A DNA stretch of 64,000 nt. It comes from Moduliflexus sp964602655 (GTDB taxonomy: Bacteria > Moduliflexota > Moduliflexia > Moduliflexales > Moduliflexaceae). Shown here piece after piece: positions 35,259 to 44,391 of this stretch (its first letter is position 1; every line of letters starts with the position of its first letter). Location of the stretch: positions 1 to 64,000 of the forward strand of contig CAZRSF010000032.1 in NCBI GenBank assembly GCA_964602655.1, in the 5' to 3' direction. A program made the position numbers and the translations under genes. The notes beneath the pieces were generated by a model. The model was not told where the DNA came from. It did no database searches and was given only the letters and a program-made list of their open reading frames with translations.

Positions 35259-35939
35259 TTATTCTTCCAACGCCTCTTTCAATTGATGCAAAAATTTCGC
35301 AGCCATCGCTAAATCAATAACCCGCGCATCACAGGTCAGCGTGGCCGTAAAAAAGGGGAGATTGATAATTCGATTCCCTGTCATCACGAGCCGATAAGAA
35401 ATCGCGCCGATGCCTAACGTCGCCAATTGAGACGAATACAGCGCCGTTTCGAATTGCGAGACGCCGAACATGCCGAGATTGACGACTGTAAACGTCGCGC
35501 CTGAAGTGTTCTCTTCCGTCAGTTCGCCGCGAAAAGCCTGTTCTTCTAAGAGTTTTAATTCTTCATGCAGCCCGGAGAGGTCTTTGCGTTCGACATCCGT
35601 AAGCACTGGAAATTGAAGCCCCGCGGGCGTATTGACTCCTACGGCAATATGGATATTCGAATGAAATCGAACCTCGGTTTCCGAAAGAAATGTTCCGTTC
35701 AGCAGCGGAAAATCATGAAGCACTTTGCCTGCCACCTGCACGAAGATGGCTGTGACTGGCGGGCGGCTTTCTTCCGGCCATTGATTGATGGCATCCAACA
35801 CGGCTGAGGCATTGATGTCGGTCGCCATGCTCATCCGCAAATTTCCCGGCGTGAGTGAGATCAACGGATGTTGAATCTCTGAGAGACCTACCGTCTTATC
35901 TGCTGAATCCTTCTGCTCGACAAATTCATGTTCATGCAT
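35259..35939 (-). CDS. Stand-alone E2-type acyltransferase domain lacking the catalytic histidine
   Basis: 226 residues with AAGGAGG before the ATG at 35939. It matches only the catalytic domain of 2-oxoacid dehydrogenase E2 (NIHIAVGVNTPAGLQFPVL, TFTVVNLGMFGVSQFE, a late TCDARVIDLAMAAKFLHQL). There is no lipoyl or subunit-binding domain. The active-site motif DHRxxDG reads DARVIDL, so both the catalytic His and the Gly are lost. It probably does not transfer acyl groups and may act as a scaffold or binding protein. It is upstream of the TRAP receptor gene on the same strand. Confidence 0.75.
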   Translation of the reverse strand: MHEHEFVEQKDSADKTVGLSEIQHPLISLTPGNLRMSMATDINASAVLDAINQWPEESRPPVTAIFVQVAGKVLHDFPLLNGTFLSETEVRFHSNIHIAVGVNTPAGLQFPVLTDVERKDLSGLHEELKLLEEQAFRGELTEENTSGATFTVVNLGMFGVSQFETALYSSQLATLGIGAISYRLVMTGNRIINLPFFTATLTCDARVIDLAMAAKFLHQLKEALEE

Positions 35940-36049
35940 ACGCGCCTCCTTTTCGAATTCAATCGTGTCAAAATTCCTATCGCGTCAGAACATATTGCCT
36001 GTAATAAAACGCCGCATGTCAAGAAATATGTCGAAAAATATTCATCAGA

Positions 36050-36311
36050 CCATGAACGTCAGGGCAAACGCATCTAAATCGCTGATTGTAGGGCTTGACA
36101 GGCAGGTGTTGAGCCAACACCCCGATTCATCGGGGGGTTGGGATCGTGTCCGCGTCCCCCCCGAACCGCTTCAGCGGTTTGCGCGCCTGGCAGAAACCGC
36201 TGAAGCGGTTCTCAATGGTTGGCGCTGCCAGAACACCCCGATGAATCGGGGTGTTGGCTGAAAAGGTCGTCAAATCAGCCCTTTAGATGCGTTTGCCCTG
36301 CCATGAACGTC
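36050..36311. mobile_element. MITE-like element with 18-bp terminal inverted repeats and 11-bp flanking direct repeats
   Basis: Perfect 18-bp inverted repeats AGGGCAAACGCATCTAAA (36061-36078) and its complement (36282-36299) bound 239 bp. The flanks carry the direct repeat CCATGAACGTC at 36050-36060 and 36301-36311, one base away from the right terminus. The interior has more inverted repeats (CACCCCGAT/ATCGGGGTG, AACCGCTTCAGCGGTT). No transposase is encoded. The duplication length would suit an IS4-like parent; that is inference. Confidence 0.75.
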
Positions 36312-36374
36312 GAGCATCATGGCAGATGCCTCATTTTGAACTTGACAAAGACGCATCGGAAACGATGCGCTGCC

Positions 36375-36425
36375 GTAGGCCGAAACTGTTGTTTCGCCCT
36401 CGCCGAAACAACAGTTTCGACGTAC
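36375..36425. repeat. Family F palindrome pair
   Basis: GAAACTGTTGTTTC and GAAACAACAGTTTC stems flanked by GTAGG and CGTAC. It lies in the leader of the glycosyltransferase gene. Related units are at 17322, 51425 and 59781. Confidence 0.65.
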
Positions 36426-36448
36426 AATTTACGCTGAAGAGGGCTGTT

Positions 36449-37567
36449 ATGCGGCAAGACAAGCAGATGAGATGTCGAAATGTGGCGTTTGTGAATTTTT
36501 CGCAATTTTGGGGCGGCGGAGAGAAATGGCATTTTCTTTCGGCGCAGGAACTTCTGCGACGCGGGTATTCGGTGACAATTCTGGCAAATGACGCCAGCGA
36601 GCTTGCCGTGCGAGCCGTCAGAGCGGGAATTCCGTGCCGGACGATGCGTGTCTCGAAGCTCTCCTGGCTCTCTCCACTGACATTCATCATATTAAGAAAC
36701 CTCTTCGCAGAGATTCAACCGGATTCCGTGATCCTCAATAGTTCCGTCGAGTTGAAAACCGCTGGAGTGGCAGCGAAATGGGCGCACGTGCGGCAAATCG
36801 TCTATCGGCGCGGCATTCCGAAACCCGTGAAACCGACCCTGCCGAATCGGCTGCTGTTTCGCCATATTGTGACTGATCTGCTCGCCAATTCGCGGATCAC
36901 GGCGCAGGCACTGCATGAGATTGCGCAGGCAAGCGGAAAGGCACTGCCTCGTATCATGTATAACGGCATAGAGACGGCGAATCCGCTGCAATCCGATCCG
37001 CGCAGCCGAAAAATCGGCGTGGTGGCGCGGCTGTCGCATGAAAAAGGCGTGGATTTGGCGATTCGAGCGCTCGCGCAGGTACGGACGCATCTTCCTGACG
37101 TGAAACTGCTTATTATCGGAGATGGACCGGAAAAAACCGCATTAGAGGAATTGGCGGCGCAGCTTGATCTGCGACGGCAAGTCGAATTCGTCGGATTCAC
37201 CGAGCGGGTCAGCGAGTATTTATGTCAATGCGCCATGCTGGTGATGCCCTCGCGTTGGGAAGGATTCAGCAATGTGCTGCTGGAAGCGATGCTGCTGCGG
37301 ATGCCGTGCCTCGCGTTCGGCGGTCAAGATGACCATGAAAGCATCCTGCATGGCGAAACCGGCTATTTAGTCGAACAAGGCCGTCTTGATGAGATGGCCG
37401 ACCGAATTGTGGAACTGTTCGCATCGCCCGACAAAATCAGCGCGATGGGGAACGCCGGGTATGAGCGCGTCTGCCGGGAATTTTCATTGACCCATGCTAT
37501 TGATCAGCTTGAGGAACTGCTTGATAATTGCGAAGCAGCGGTCATGGAGAGCGGAGTCGAGCCATGA
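36449..37567 (+). CDS. GT4 family glycosyltransferase
   Basis: 372 residues from the ATG at 36449 (GAAGAGGG upstream); 36467 is an alternative. GT-B fold. The N-terminal lobe starts RNVAFVNFSQFWGGGEKWHF, typical of enzymes that take a nucleotide sugar. The C-terminal lobe has KIGVVARLSHEKGVDLAIRA, LLIIGDGPEKTALEELA and the acid motif MPSRWEGFSNVLLEAMLLRM. It transfers a sugar to a lipid or polysaccharide acceptor on the cytosolic side. It is followed by a radical SAM gene 66 bp downstream; whether they work together is unknown. Confidence 0.9.
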   Translation: MRQDKQMRCRNVAFVNFSQFWGGGEKWHFLSAQELLRRGYSVTILANDASELAVRAVRAGIPCRTMRVSKLSWLSPLTFIILRNLFAEIQPDSVILNSSVELKTAGVAAKWAHVRQIVYRRGIPKPVKPTLPNRLLFRHIVTDLLANSRITAQALHEIAQASGKALPRIMYNGIETANPLQSDPRSRKIGVVARLSHEKGVDLAIRALAQVRTHLPDVKLLIIGDGPEKTALEELAAQLDLRRQVEFVGFTERVSEYLCQCAMLVMPSRWEGFSNVLLEAMLLRMPCLAFGGQDDHESILHGETGYLVEQGRLDEMADRIVELFASPDKISAMGNAGYERVCREFSLTHAIDQLEELLDNCEAAVMESGVEP

Positions 37568-37633
37568 ATCATTTCGTTTTGCTATATCGTGTTCGTATTT
37601 CATGCCTATACAAACGACCATCCACAGGAGGAT

Positions 37634-38620
37634 ATGCTACCACTTAATCTTTCATCATTACACTCTGGCGGACTCATCACGAACTATTATTGCCGTTCGC
37701 GCTGCCGCCACTGTCTGTATCGCAGCAGCCCGCACTGGCCGAACGCGTATATGTCGGCGGAGACGGCGCGGCTGAATTTCGCGAAAGTCGCGGCGCTCGG
37801 CTGTCGGAGTCTGCATATCGGCGGCGGCGAACCGCTGCTGCAACCGGACGACCTCGCTGTCGTGCTTGATGTGGCAAACGAGAGCGGCATTCACATCGAA
37901 TACGTGGAGACGAATTGTTCCTGGTTTCGCAATCAGGACGATGCTTGCGGCATCTTATCGCGCTTGAAAGCGAAAGGATTGACGACACTGCTGATTTCAA
38001 TCAGCCCATTTCATAACGAATTCGTCCCGTTTGCCAAAACGCAAGGCGTGATGGACGCCTGCCAGAACGTCGGCGTTTCGGTGTTTCCCTGGGTGTCTGA
38101 GTTTATCGGCGATGTCAGCGCGTTCGACCCGCAGAAGCCGCATTCCCTCGACGAATATCAGAAAAAATTCGGGCGGGATTACATTGCAAAACTGCCGCAA
38201 CGCTATTGGATTTCGAACGGCGGACGGGCGTTAGAAACCTTCGGCGCATATTCGCCGCAAAAGACGGCGGAACGCCTGATTTCCGAACATGCGGGCGGTT
38301 GCCGCGAATTGGCGGATACGTCGCACTTTCACATTGACTTAGATGGCAATTACATTCCCGGCTTATGCGCGGGCTTAGCGATTCAGCGTGACGATCTCGG
38401 CTCGCCGCTCAACGCGGAGAAATATCCGCTGCTGTCGCGCCTTTATGACGGCGGGATCGGCGCGTTATTCCGCTACGCGACCGACGAATTCGGCTTCGTG
38501 CCTGCGGCGGGCTATGCGCTGAAATGCCATCTTTGCTACGATATTCGGCATTTTCTCGCGTTGGGAGAAGATCGGCGTTTCGAAGAATTACAGCCGGAAG
38601 GACATTATTTGTATGGGTAG
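37634..38620 (+). CDS. Radical SAM protein with C-terminal cysteine-rich region
   Basis: 328 residues from the ATG at 37634 (CAGGAGGAT upstream). SAM cluster motif CRSRCRHCLY near residue 20, then the SAM-binding LHIGGGEPLLQP. The C-terminal part carries Cys residues in HAGGCREL, IPGLCAGLA and LKCHLCYD that could bind a second cluster, as in SPASM-like proteins. The substrate is unknown. Relatives include peptide- and cofactor-modifying enzymes, but no precursor peptide was recognised nearby. Confidence 0.85.
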   Translation: MLPLNLSSLHSGGLITNYYCRSRCRHCLYRSSPHWPNAYMSAETARLNFAKVAALGCRSLHIGGGEPLLQPDDLAVVLDVANESGIHIEYVETNCSWFRNQDDACGILSRLKAKGLTTLLISISPFHNEFVPFAKTQGVMDACQNVGVSVFPWVSEFIGDVSAFDPQKPHSLDEYQKKFGRDYIAKLPQRYWISNGGRALETFGAYSPQKTAERLISEHAGGCRELADTSHFHIDLDGNYIPGLCAGLAIQRDDLGSPLNAEKYPLLSRLYDGGIGALFRYATDEFGFVPAAGYALKCHLCYDIRHFLALGEDRRFEELQPEGHYLYG

Positions 38621-38629
38621 AAACAAAAA

Positions 38630-38660
38630 CACCTCACAGGTTTCCAAAACCTGTGAGGTG
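38630..38660. repeat. Palindrome family C, copy 3
   Basis: Arms CACCTCACAGGTTT and AAACCTGTGAGGTG around a 3-nt centre, between convergent stops at 38620 and 38676. Likely a bidirectional terminator. Confidence 0.8.
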
Positions 38661-38675
38661 TTGACGGCGTGAGCG

Positions 38676-38813
38676 CTATTCGCCCGTCTTTTCCGGTTTA
38701 TACGGAAACAGTTTCATCAGCCCGGTGATCATGCCGTAAAACAGGATTAAGACGGTAAAGACGCCCGCTAATCCGTACATCATCAATTGAATCCCTAATC
38801 CAAGTTTATCCAT
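38676..38813 (-). CDS. OadG-like gamma subunit of a Na+-pumping decarboxylase
   Basis: 45 residues from the ATG at 38813. One membrane helix (YGLAGVFTVLILFYGMITGL) with the conserved GIQLMMYGLAGVF start and a short polar tail. It fits the OadG/MmdD family of small subunits that stabilise the decarboxylase complex. It lies 22 bp after oadB. The alpha and biotin subunits are outside the window, so the substrate (oxaloacetate or methylmalonyl-CoA) is open. Confidence 0.8.
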   Translation of the reverse strand: MDKLGLGIQLMMYGLAGVFTVLILFYGMITGLMKLFPYKPEKTGE

Positions 38814-38835
38814 CGTATTTTCCTCGCTTGAAATG

Positions 38836-40068
38836 TTACCAACCCAACAACCAGGGAACAAGCATCAGCACCATCGCTCCGGCGACAACCGAGCCAAGCT
38901 GTCCGGCGACGTTGGCGCTGACGGCTGGCATGAGTAAAAAGTTCGTGAAATCTTCCTGCTGTCCCATTTTATGAATCACCCGCGCTGACATCGGAAACGC
39001 CGAAATTCCGGCGGCGCCGATCATCGGATTCACTTTCTCTTTCGTAAACATGTTCAGCAGTTTGGCAAACAACACGCCGCCTGCCGTATCGAAAATGAAG
39101 GCCACAAGCCCCATCGCGAGAATCAGCAGCGTTTGCCCCTTCAAGAATTTGTCGTAAGACATCGTTGCGCCAATCGTAATGCCGAGCAGCAGCGTCACTA
39201 AATTCGCCAGTTCGTTCTGCGCCGCTTTGGAAAGGCGTTCCACCACGCCTGCGACCCGCAGCAGATTGCCGAACATCAAAAATCCGACTAATGGCACGCT
39301 GATCGGGGCGACAATGCCGGCAATCATCGTCACGGCAATCGGGAAGATGATGAGGACGATTTGCGGCACGGGCGTGTCGTGCGCATCCATGCGGATGCGG
39401 CGTTCTTCCGGCGTCGTCAGCATCCGAATCACCGGCGGCTGAATAATCGGCACCAGCGACATGTACGAATAGGCCGCGACTGAAATCGGCCCAAGCCAAT
39501 CTTTCGCGAATTTCGACGCCACGAAAATTGAGGTCGGGCCGTCCGCCGCACCGATAATGCCGATAGACGCCGCTGTCGGCAGGTCGAACCCGAAGGCAAG
39601 CGCGACCAACACCGTAAAGAAAATGCCGAACTGCGCCGCCGCGCCAAACAACAGCATTTTCGGGTTTTTCAACAGCGGCGAAAAATCAATCATCGCGCCG
39701 ACCGCGAGGAAAATCAACACCGGGAAAATTTCCGTCAAGATGCCGGTCTCGAAAAAAATCTTCAATATGCTCGGTTCAGCGACCATTGCTTTCCCGTTTT
39801 CGAATGTGTAATTTAAATGTTCAACAAAAAACGCCTGTAAATCAGGATAGGAGTTGACCAGCGCGGTCACGGCGCCGTCATGCTCTTTCTCGAACTGCCA
39901 TATCGTTTGGAGCGGCAGATTGACGAGAATCGCCCCGAATCCAATCGGGAGCAGCAGCATCGGCTCGTAATCCTTTTTAATCGCTAAATAAATCAACGCG
40001 CCGCCAATGGCATACATTACGATTTGCTGCCAGTGGAGATTATAAAATCCGACTAATAATTGTTCCAT
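38836..40068 (-). CDS. Na+-translocating decarboxylase beta subunit (OadB family)
   Basis: 410 residues, about nine to eleven membrane helices. Family motifs: GFGAILVNLPL near the start, GSxA-type helix, SIGIIGAADGPTSIFVASK with the Na+-coupling Asp, and ISAFPMSARVIHKMGQQ near the C-terminus. The subunit performs decarboxylation of carboxybiotin while exporting Na+. It supports a sodium-based energy economy in this organism. It is cotranscribed with the gamma subunit downstream. Confidence 0.93.
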   Translation of the reverse strand: MEQLLVGFYNLHWQQIVMYAIGGALIYLAIKKDYEPMLLLPIGFGAILVNLPLQTIWQFEKEHDGAVTALVNSYPDLQAFFVEHLNYTFENGKAMVAEPSILKIFFETGILTEIFPVLIFLAVGAMIDFSPLLKNPKMLLFGAAAQFGIFFTVLVALAFGFDLPTAASIGIIGAADGPTSIFVASKFAKDWLGPISVAAYSYMSLVPIIQPPVIRMLTTPEERRIRMDAHDTPVPQIVLIIFPIAVTMIAGIVAPISVPLVGFLMFGNLLRVAGVVERLSKAAQNELANLVTLLLGITIGATMSYDKFLKGQTLLILAMGLVAFIFDTAGGVLFAKLLNMFTKEKVNPMIGAAGISAFPMSARVIHKMGQQEDFTNFLLMPAVSANVAGQLGSVVAGAMVLMLVPWLLGW

Positions 40069-40138
40069 ACATCCTCCATGATAGATTGATTCGCAGCCGC
40101 GCCGCGAATGTTGGTTGTTTGGGGACTTCAGATTACAA

Positions 40139-40240
40139 ACCCAGATGTTGAAACATCTGTCTTTACCCCGTTGCCGCTTCGCGGCAGGTTTTCGCCCTGA
40201 AAGGGCGAAGGAATACAGACGGAGGTTTCAACCTCTGGGA
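40139..40240. repeat. Composite hairpin repeat, family D copy 2
   Basis: Outer arms CCCAGATGTTGAAACATCTG and GAGGTTTCAACCTC with inner stem-loops GCCGCTTCGCGGC and CGCCCTGAAAGGGCG. Same architecture as 16-112, with inner stems in the other order. Confidence 0.7.
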
Positions 40241-40254
40241 AATAACGGAGTCTT

Positions 40255-41664
40255 TCAACTCCACAAGAACCAGATAAACAGATAGCCCGCAAGCGTCGCC
40301 GCCAGCGTGAACGGAATGCCGATTTTCATGAATTGCGGGAACGTCACGTCATATCCCTGTTTTTTCAGCATCCCAATCGTGACGACATTCGCGGACGCGC
40401 CGACCGGCGTGCAGTTTCCGCCGAGACACGCGCCGATCAGCAGGCCGAACGCCAACAGGATAAACGTCTCGTTCTGCGCGTCGCCGCCCATCATTTTGCC
40501 AAGTTCCGCCGTGACCGGCAGCATGACCATGATATATGGAATATTGTCAATAAATCCGCTTAACGCCACCGACATCCAGACAATCACGGTGTAGGTCACA
40601 AACAGATTCGCGCCGAACATGGATTGAATCAACCCGGCAATGTCGCCGACCAGTCCGCATTTTTCGACTAACGCGACTAAAATGAAAATGGCGGATAAAA
40701 AGAGCGGCGTTTCGATATCGTAATGCTTCAACGCCGTCAAATTCGCGTTCATGCCTTTTTGATGGTCAAACGAGCCATCTCTATTTTTGCTGGCGTGGAA
40801 ATGATGCCAGATGAAGCCGACGCCTGCGCCGATTAAAGCTGCGGTGCCGCCGAAATACGAAAAATTCGGGTCGAATTTCGTGGCGACAGCAAGACTGGAA
40901 ATGACGCACAACAGAATGACGGTCGGGATGATGCTTTCGATTTTGACCGGCTCAGGGATGAACGCAGGCTGTTTGTATTTGCGGAAATACTGGTACAACA
41001 CCGTAAAGCCGAACACCGCGCCGAACTGGACGGCAAAGAATATCCCCGGTTTGCCCCAGAACCAGAAAAATTCGTTGAAGCCGAATCCGATGCTTTGCTG
41101 CGAGATAAATGCGCCGGCAATCATGCTGGGCGGATCGCCAACCAGCGTGGCCGTGCCTTGCAGATTCGATGAAATCGCGATGCCGATCAAGAGCGACACT
41201 GGCGACACTTTCAGGCGGCTGGCAATCGCGGTCGCAATCGGCGCGACGATCAAGATGGTCGCGACGTTATCCACAAACGCAGAAATCCCGCCTGCCAGGG
41301 CGCAGAGCCAGAGCATCGCGATCCCGACCGTTTTGGATCGGGCGATAAACCAATCGGCAATACACGCAGGCATCCGCGATTCGATAAAAAAATAGGCAAT
41401 CATGGACATGCCGGTAAAAATCCCCAGCACGTTCCAGCTAATCGAGGTGAGATAGTCCCAGAGAATCGCCGAAGTGCCCTGTATGAGATGAAAACCGAAC
41501 ACTTTGAACAGCGTCGCGAGAAATAAGACGCCCACCGCGCCCCAGACCACCTGCAACCGCTTGCTGTTGAATGCAATCAACCCCACATACAGCAGCACGA
41601 ATACAATACCGATGAGAGGTTTCAATGAAACCAGTCCATTATGCAAAAGGATCGCTGAATCCAT
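40255..41664 (-). CDS. ArsB/NhaD-type ion transporter (SLC13-like)
   Basis: 469 residues from the ATG at 41664; an upstream in-frame start would add a basic, unlikely leader. About twelve helices with two inverted repeats, each with a conserved hairpin: SAFVDNVATILIVAP near 145 and SGFIDNIPYIMVMLP near 365. Late GGNCTPVGASANVV is typical of the ion-transporter superfamily. Likely a Na+/H+ antiporter or a dicarboxylate/anion transporter. Placement beside the OadB/OadG genes fits sodium or dicarboxylate handling. Confidence 0.82.
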   Translation of the reverse strand: MDSAILLHNGLVSLKPLIGIVFVLLYVGLIAFNSKRLQVVWGAVGVLFLATLFKVFGFHLIQGTSAILWDYLTSISWNVLGIFTGMSMIAYFFIESRMPACIADWFIARSKTVGIAMLWLCALAGGISAFVDNVATILIVAPIATAIASRLKVSPVSLLIGIAISSNLQGTATLVGDPPSMIAGAFISQQSIGFGFNEFFWFWGKPGIFFAVQFGAVFGFTVLYQYFRKYKQPAFIPEPVKIESIIPTVILLCVISSLAVATKFDPNFSYFGGTAALIGAGVGFIWHHFHASKNRDGSFDHQKGMNANLTALKHYDIETPLFLSAIFILVALVEKCGLVGDIAGLIQSMFGANLFVTYTVIVWMSVALSGFIDNIPYIMVMLPVTAELGKMMGGDAQNETFILLAFGLLIGACLGGNCTPVGASANVVTIGMLKKQGYDVTFPQFMKIGIPFTLAATLAGYLFIWFLWS

Positions 41665-41875
41665 AACATGTCTCGCATCTATGATATGCGTTATCAGTCC
41701 GCCATGTCTTCTGCCACGCATACGACGACAGAAACGGCGTTGTTTTTTCGAATAGCGCACACTCGCGTAAAAATCAGGGAAATTGTCAAGCGATATTCTG
41801 TCGGATTCTGCGAGTAAGGCTAATTACGGCGTATCTCCAATCATCTCGCAAATCGCGAAATTCAGACGCATTTTC

Positions 41876-41904
41876 TTGACATCGCCGCGCAGGGAAACTA
41901 CAAG
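41876..41904 (+). promoter_or_regulatory. Candidate promoter of the WD40-Hsp70 gene set
   Basis: TTGACA (41876-41881), a 17-bp spacer, TACAAG (41899-41904). It sits 60 bp before the WD40 ATG in an otherwise empty 298-bp gap. Confidence 0.5.
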
Positions 41905-41962
41905 GATGTGTGGAAGACCGAAGGATAAAATCAAATATATCAGATACATCATCTATTAACCG

Positions 41963-44098
41963 ATGTCACACGATATTCGAAAACAGATTCACCGCCTGCG
42001 AAGCGGCATTCCCTTGATTGGATGGGAGATGCAGCGTTTGGCAATCAAGTCGCTGGTGAATGACGGCTCGCCGGAAGCGATGACGGCGCTGATTGACATT
42101 ATCATACAGCCACAGCATTCCGCGTTGGAAAAGCCGATCTTTCAGGCGCTTTCGCAACGCGCATACTCTGGCGATGTCGCCGCACGCGACGCGCTTTGTC
42201 GGTTGTTCCTTCAGCATAATCATTCAACGGCCTGGGAGATCGTCTGTATCGGCCAATACGTCCCACATGCCGATGATTTGCAAGCGCATTTTGCCGCCAA
42301 ATTGAGCGCGATGGTTGTGGATCGCCAGCAGGGCAGCCGCGCGCGTCATGCGATGCGGTTGCTGAATGTGATGGCCGAAGCCGGAAGCGTTGCCGCCCGC
42401 GATGCGCTGTGCGCGTTAGTGATTGAGCACCAGCATCCCCGCGCCTTAGACATTGTGATGAAAAAGCAGTATGCGCCGGGTAATCCGTATCAACGTGCCA
42501 TCTTCTACGCGCTGACCGGACAATGGGCGCAATATGACACCTTCGACTTCGAACGCTGTTTTTTAGGGGCGGCGTATAAAGCCGCAGATCGACAATTACA
42601 GCAGCGCATCGCTTCTGTTGCGCGTCAGGCCGGGCGAGCGGACGTGCTGGCCGCATTTGCCGCCGAAGAGCATTTGGCGCAGAAAATGGATGAGGACGAT
42701 TGGGCGGCGATGCTGGAACAATTCCGCCGCCATCAGGCATGGGATGAACTCTGGCGCATGGCGCAGATCGCGCCGGCGCGTTGGAGCGCGCAGATTGTGT
42801 CATGCCTGACTGCGGCGGGCTGGCAACCGTCGCAGTCGGTCGAACGCGAGGAATTTATCGCGCTCGCGCGGCTGGCCGAAACATGTCAAGCGTATGCGAC
42901 GCGCTCGCAAAGCTGGCTGCTGCCGTGCGTGGCGCGATTAGAGGGGTATGCGGATTCGGTGACGAGTGTGAGCTTGCATCAGGAAGGACAGATTTTTACG
43001 GTCGGCAGTCACGGCAATATCATTCGTATCTGGAATCTGCCGGACGATGTTTCTGTTTCGATGTTACATCCATCAACGCACATCGAAAGCGCGCACTCGT
43101 CATATCGCCGAATTGCCTCCTCGAAAACGCTGCGCGGGCATGACGGGCGCGTCGCATGTTTGGCGGTCAGCCCGGACGGAAGCATCCTGGCGAGCGGTGA
43201 CGATGATGGTGTCGCGCGGGTCTGGAATTTTCCCGGCGGTTTGCCGGTCATGGGCTTGAAGGGGCATGTTGCGCCGATTCGCGCGATCTCCGTCCATCAT
43301 GCGCAACATCTGTTGGCAAGCGGGAGCGAAGACGGCAGCATTCGCCTCTGGAATTGGCAGACCGGGCAATGCTGCCATACCATCGCGGATGCCGACGGAG
43401 CGGTCAGCGCCTTAACGATTGACAGGGACGCGCAGCGCGTCATCAGCGGTCACGCGAATGGACGAATTCGGGTTTGGCACACCGCCACAGGCCGATTAGC
43501 CGCAACCTTTCCCGGACACGACGGCGCGGTCACATGCGTTGCTGCGGACGGACGCGCCTTCATGAGCGGCGGCGCAGATCATACGGTGCGGGTCTGGTCG
43601 TTCGACCACGAGCGCGAGTTACGCATCTTCGAGGGACATTCCGGCTGCGTCACCGCCGGGGCGCTGTCTGCCGATGGCACGATGATCGTCAGCGGCAGCG
43701 CGGATTGCTCGATTCGTGTTTGGAGCGTGCCGGAAGGCCGTGTCGTCAAGACGCTGCGCGAAGGGAATGCCGAAATCTCCGCGCTTGCGCTCAGTGCGAA
43801 CGGGCGAATGCTGGTGAGCGGCGCGCGAGATCGAACGGTGCGCCTGTGGGAATTTGCCCCGATGGATATTGCGCAACCGAACATCGAGGAATTCAAGGAA
43901 AACGATGTGCGTTTGCTTCGACAGCGTCGGCATGAAGCGGAAGTCTCGGACGCGGAGGGGGCATGGCTGGACTTTCTGCTGCATCTGATTTCCTGGCAGC
44001 GGCGTTTTGATATTGACATCGGAACGCGGGCGGAATATCTTGCCGATAGCGCGTTCGATATTGAAATCGAGCCGTTGAGCGGGAGGCTGACGATATGA
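41963..44098 (+). CDS. WD40 repeat protein with N-terminal HEAT-like helical region
   Basis: 711 residues. The first 320 residues are helical, with repeat-like units (e.g. GSPEAMTALIDIIIQP, GDVAARDALCRLFLQH, GSVAARDALCALVIEH) that look like HEAT/Armadillo repeats. From about 330 to 640 there are seven WD40 blades, each ending in IRIWN, ARVWN, IRLWN, IRVWH, VRVWS, IRVWS or VRLWE, enough to close one propeller. The protein is a binding platform, without a catalytic motif. It overlaps the DUF2283 gene by 4 bp (ATGA) and heads a set with Hsp70-like, DUF1257 and DUF2997 genes. Confidence 0.85.
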   Translation: MSHDIRKQIHRLRSGIPLIGWEMQRLAIKSLVNDGSPEAMTALIDIIIQPQHSALEKPIFQALSQRAYSGDVAARDALCRLFLQHNHSTAWEIVCIGQYVPHADDLQAHFAAKLSAMVVDRQQGSRARHAMRLLNVMAEAGSVAARDALCALVIEHQHPRALDIVMKKQYAPGNPYQRAIFYALTGQWAQYDTFDFERCFLGAAYKAADRQLQQRIASVARQAGRADVLAAFAAEEHLAQKMDEDDWAAMLEQFRRHQAWDELWRMAQIAPARWSAQIVSCLTAAGWQPSQSVEREEFIALARLAETCQAYATRSQSWLLPCVARLEGYADSVTSVSLHQEGQIFTVGSHGNIIRIWNLPDDVSVSMLHPSTHIESAHSSYRRIASSKTLRGHDGRVACLAVSPDGSILASGDDDGVARVWNFPGGLPVMGLKGHVAPIRAISVHHAQHLLASGSEDGSIRLWNWQTGQCCHTIADADGAVSALTIDRDAQRVISGHANGRIRVWHTATGRLAATFPGHDGAVTCVAADGRAFMSGGADHTVRVWSFDHERELRIFEGHSGCVTAGALSADGTMIVSGSADCSIRVWSVPEGRVVKTLREGNAEISALALSANGRMLVSGARDRTVRLWEFAPMDIAQPNIEEFKENDVRLLRQRRHEAEVSDAEGAWLDFLLHLISWQRRFDIDIGTRAEYLADSAFDIEIEPLSGRLTI

Positions 44099-44364
44099 AA
44101 AAAACTCAGATGGTATATTTTCAGCAAGATGATGTGATTCACCTCGCGCTCATGTCAGGGAAAGAAGCAAACAGCGTCGAACTCAGTCCGAATATCACAG
44201 CAGAACTGAATGAGCAGGGCGAAATCATCGGCATCGAAATTTTAGAAGCCAGCGCGTTTCTGCGCGACATGATTATGGAAACCGCTCAGGCAAAACTCTT
44301 GACTGCGCCGATGTTGTCCAAAGCGCCTTACGAGCATATCAGGCTGTCGAATAATCCGCAATAA
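44095..44364 (+). CDS. DUF2283 family small protein
   Basis: 89 residues. It starts inside the WD40 stop (ATGA overlap). The pattern YFQQDDVIHLALMSG, VELSPNITAELNEQGEIIGI and EILEAS matches DUF2283, small beta-rich proteins of unknown role often near toxin-antitoxin or stress genes. The C-terminal 20 residues differ from typical members. Co-translation with the WD40 protein suggests they act together. Confidence 0.75.
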   Translation: MKKTQMVYFQQDDVIHLALMSGKEANSVELSPNITAELNEQGEIIGIEILEASAFLRDMIMETAQAKLLTAPMLSKAPYEHIRLSNNPQ

Positions 44365-44391
44365 CAACGTTTGGGAGAGGAATGGCTCGAC

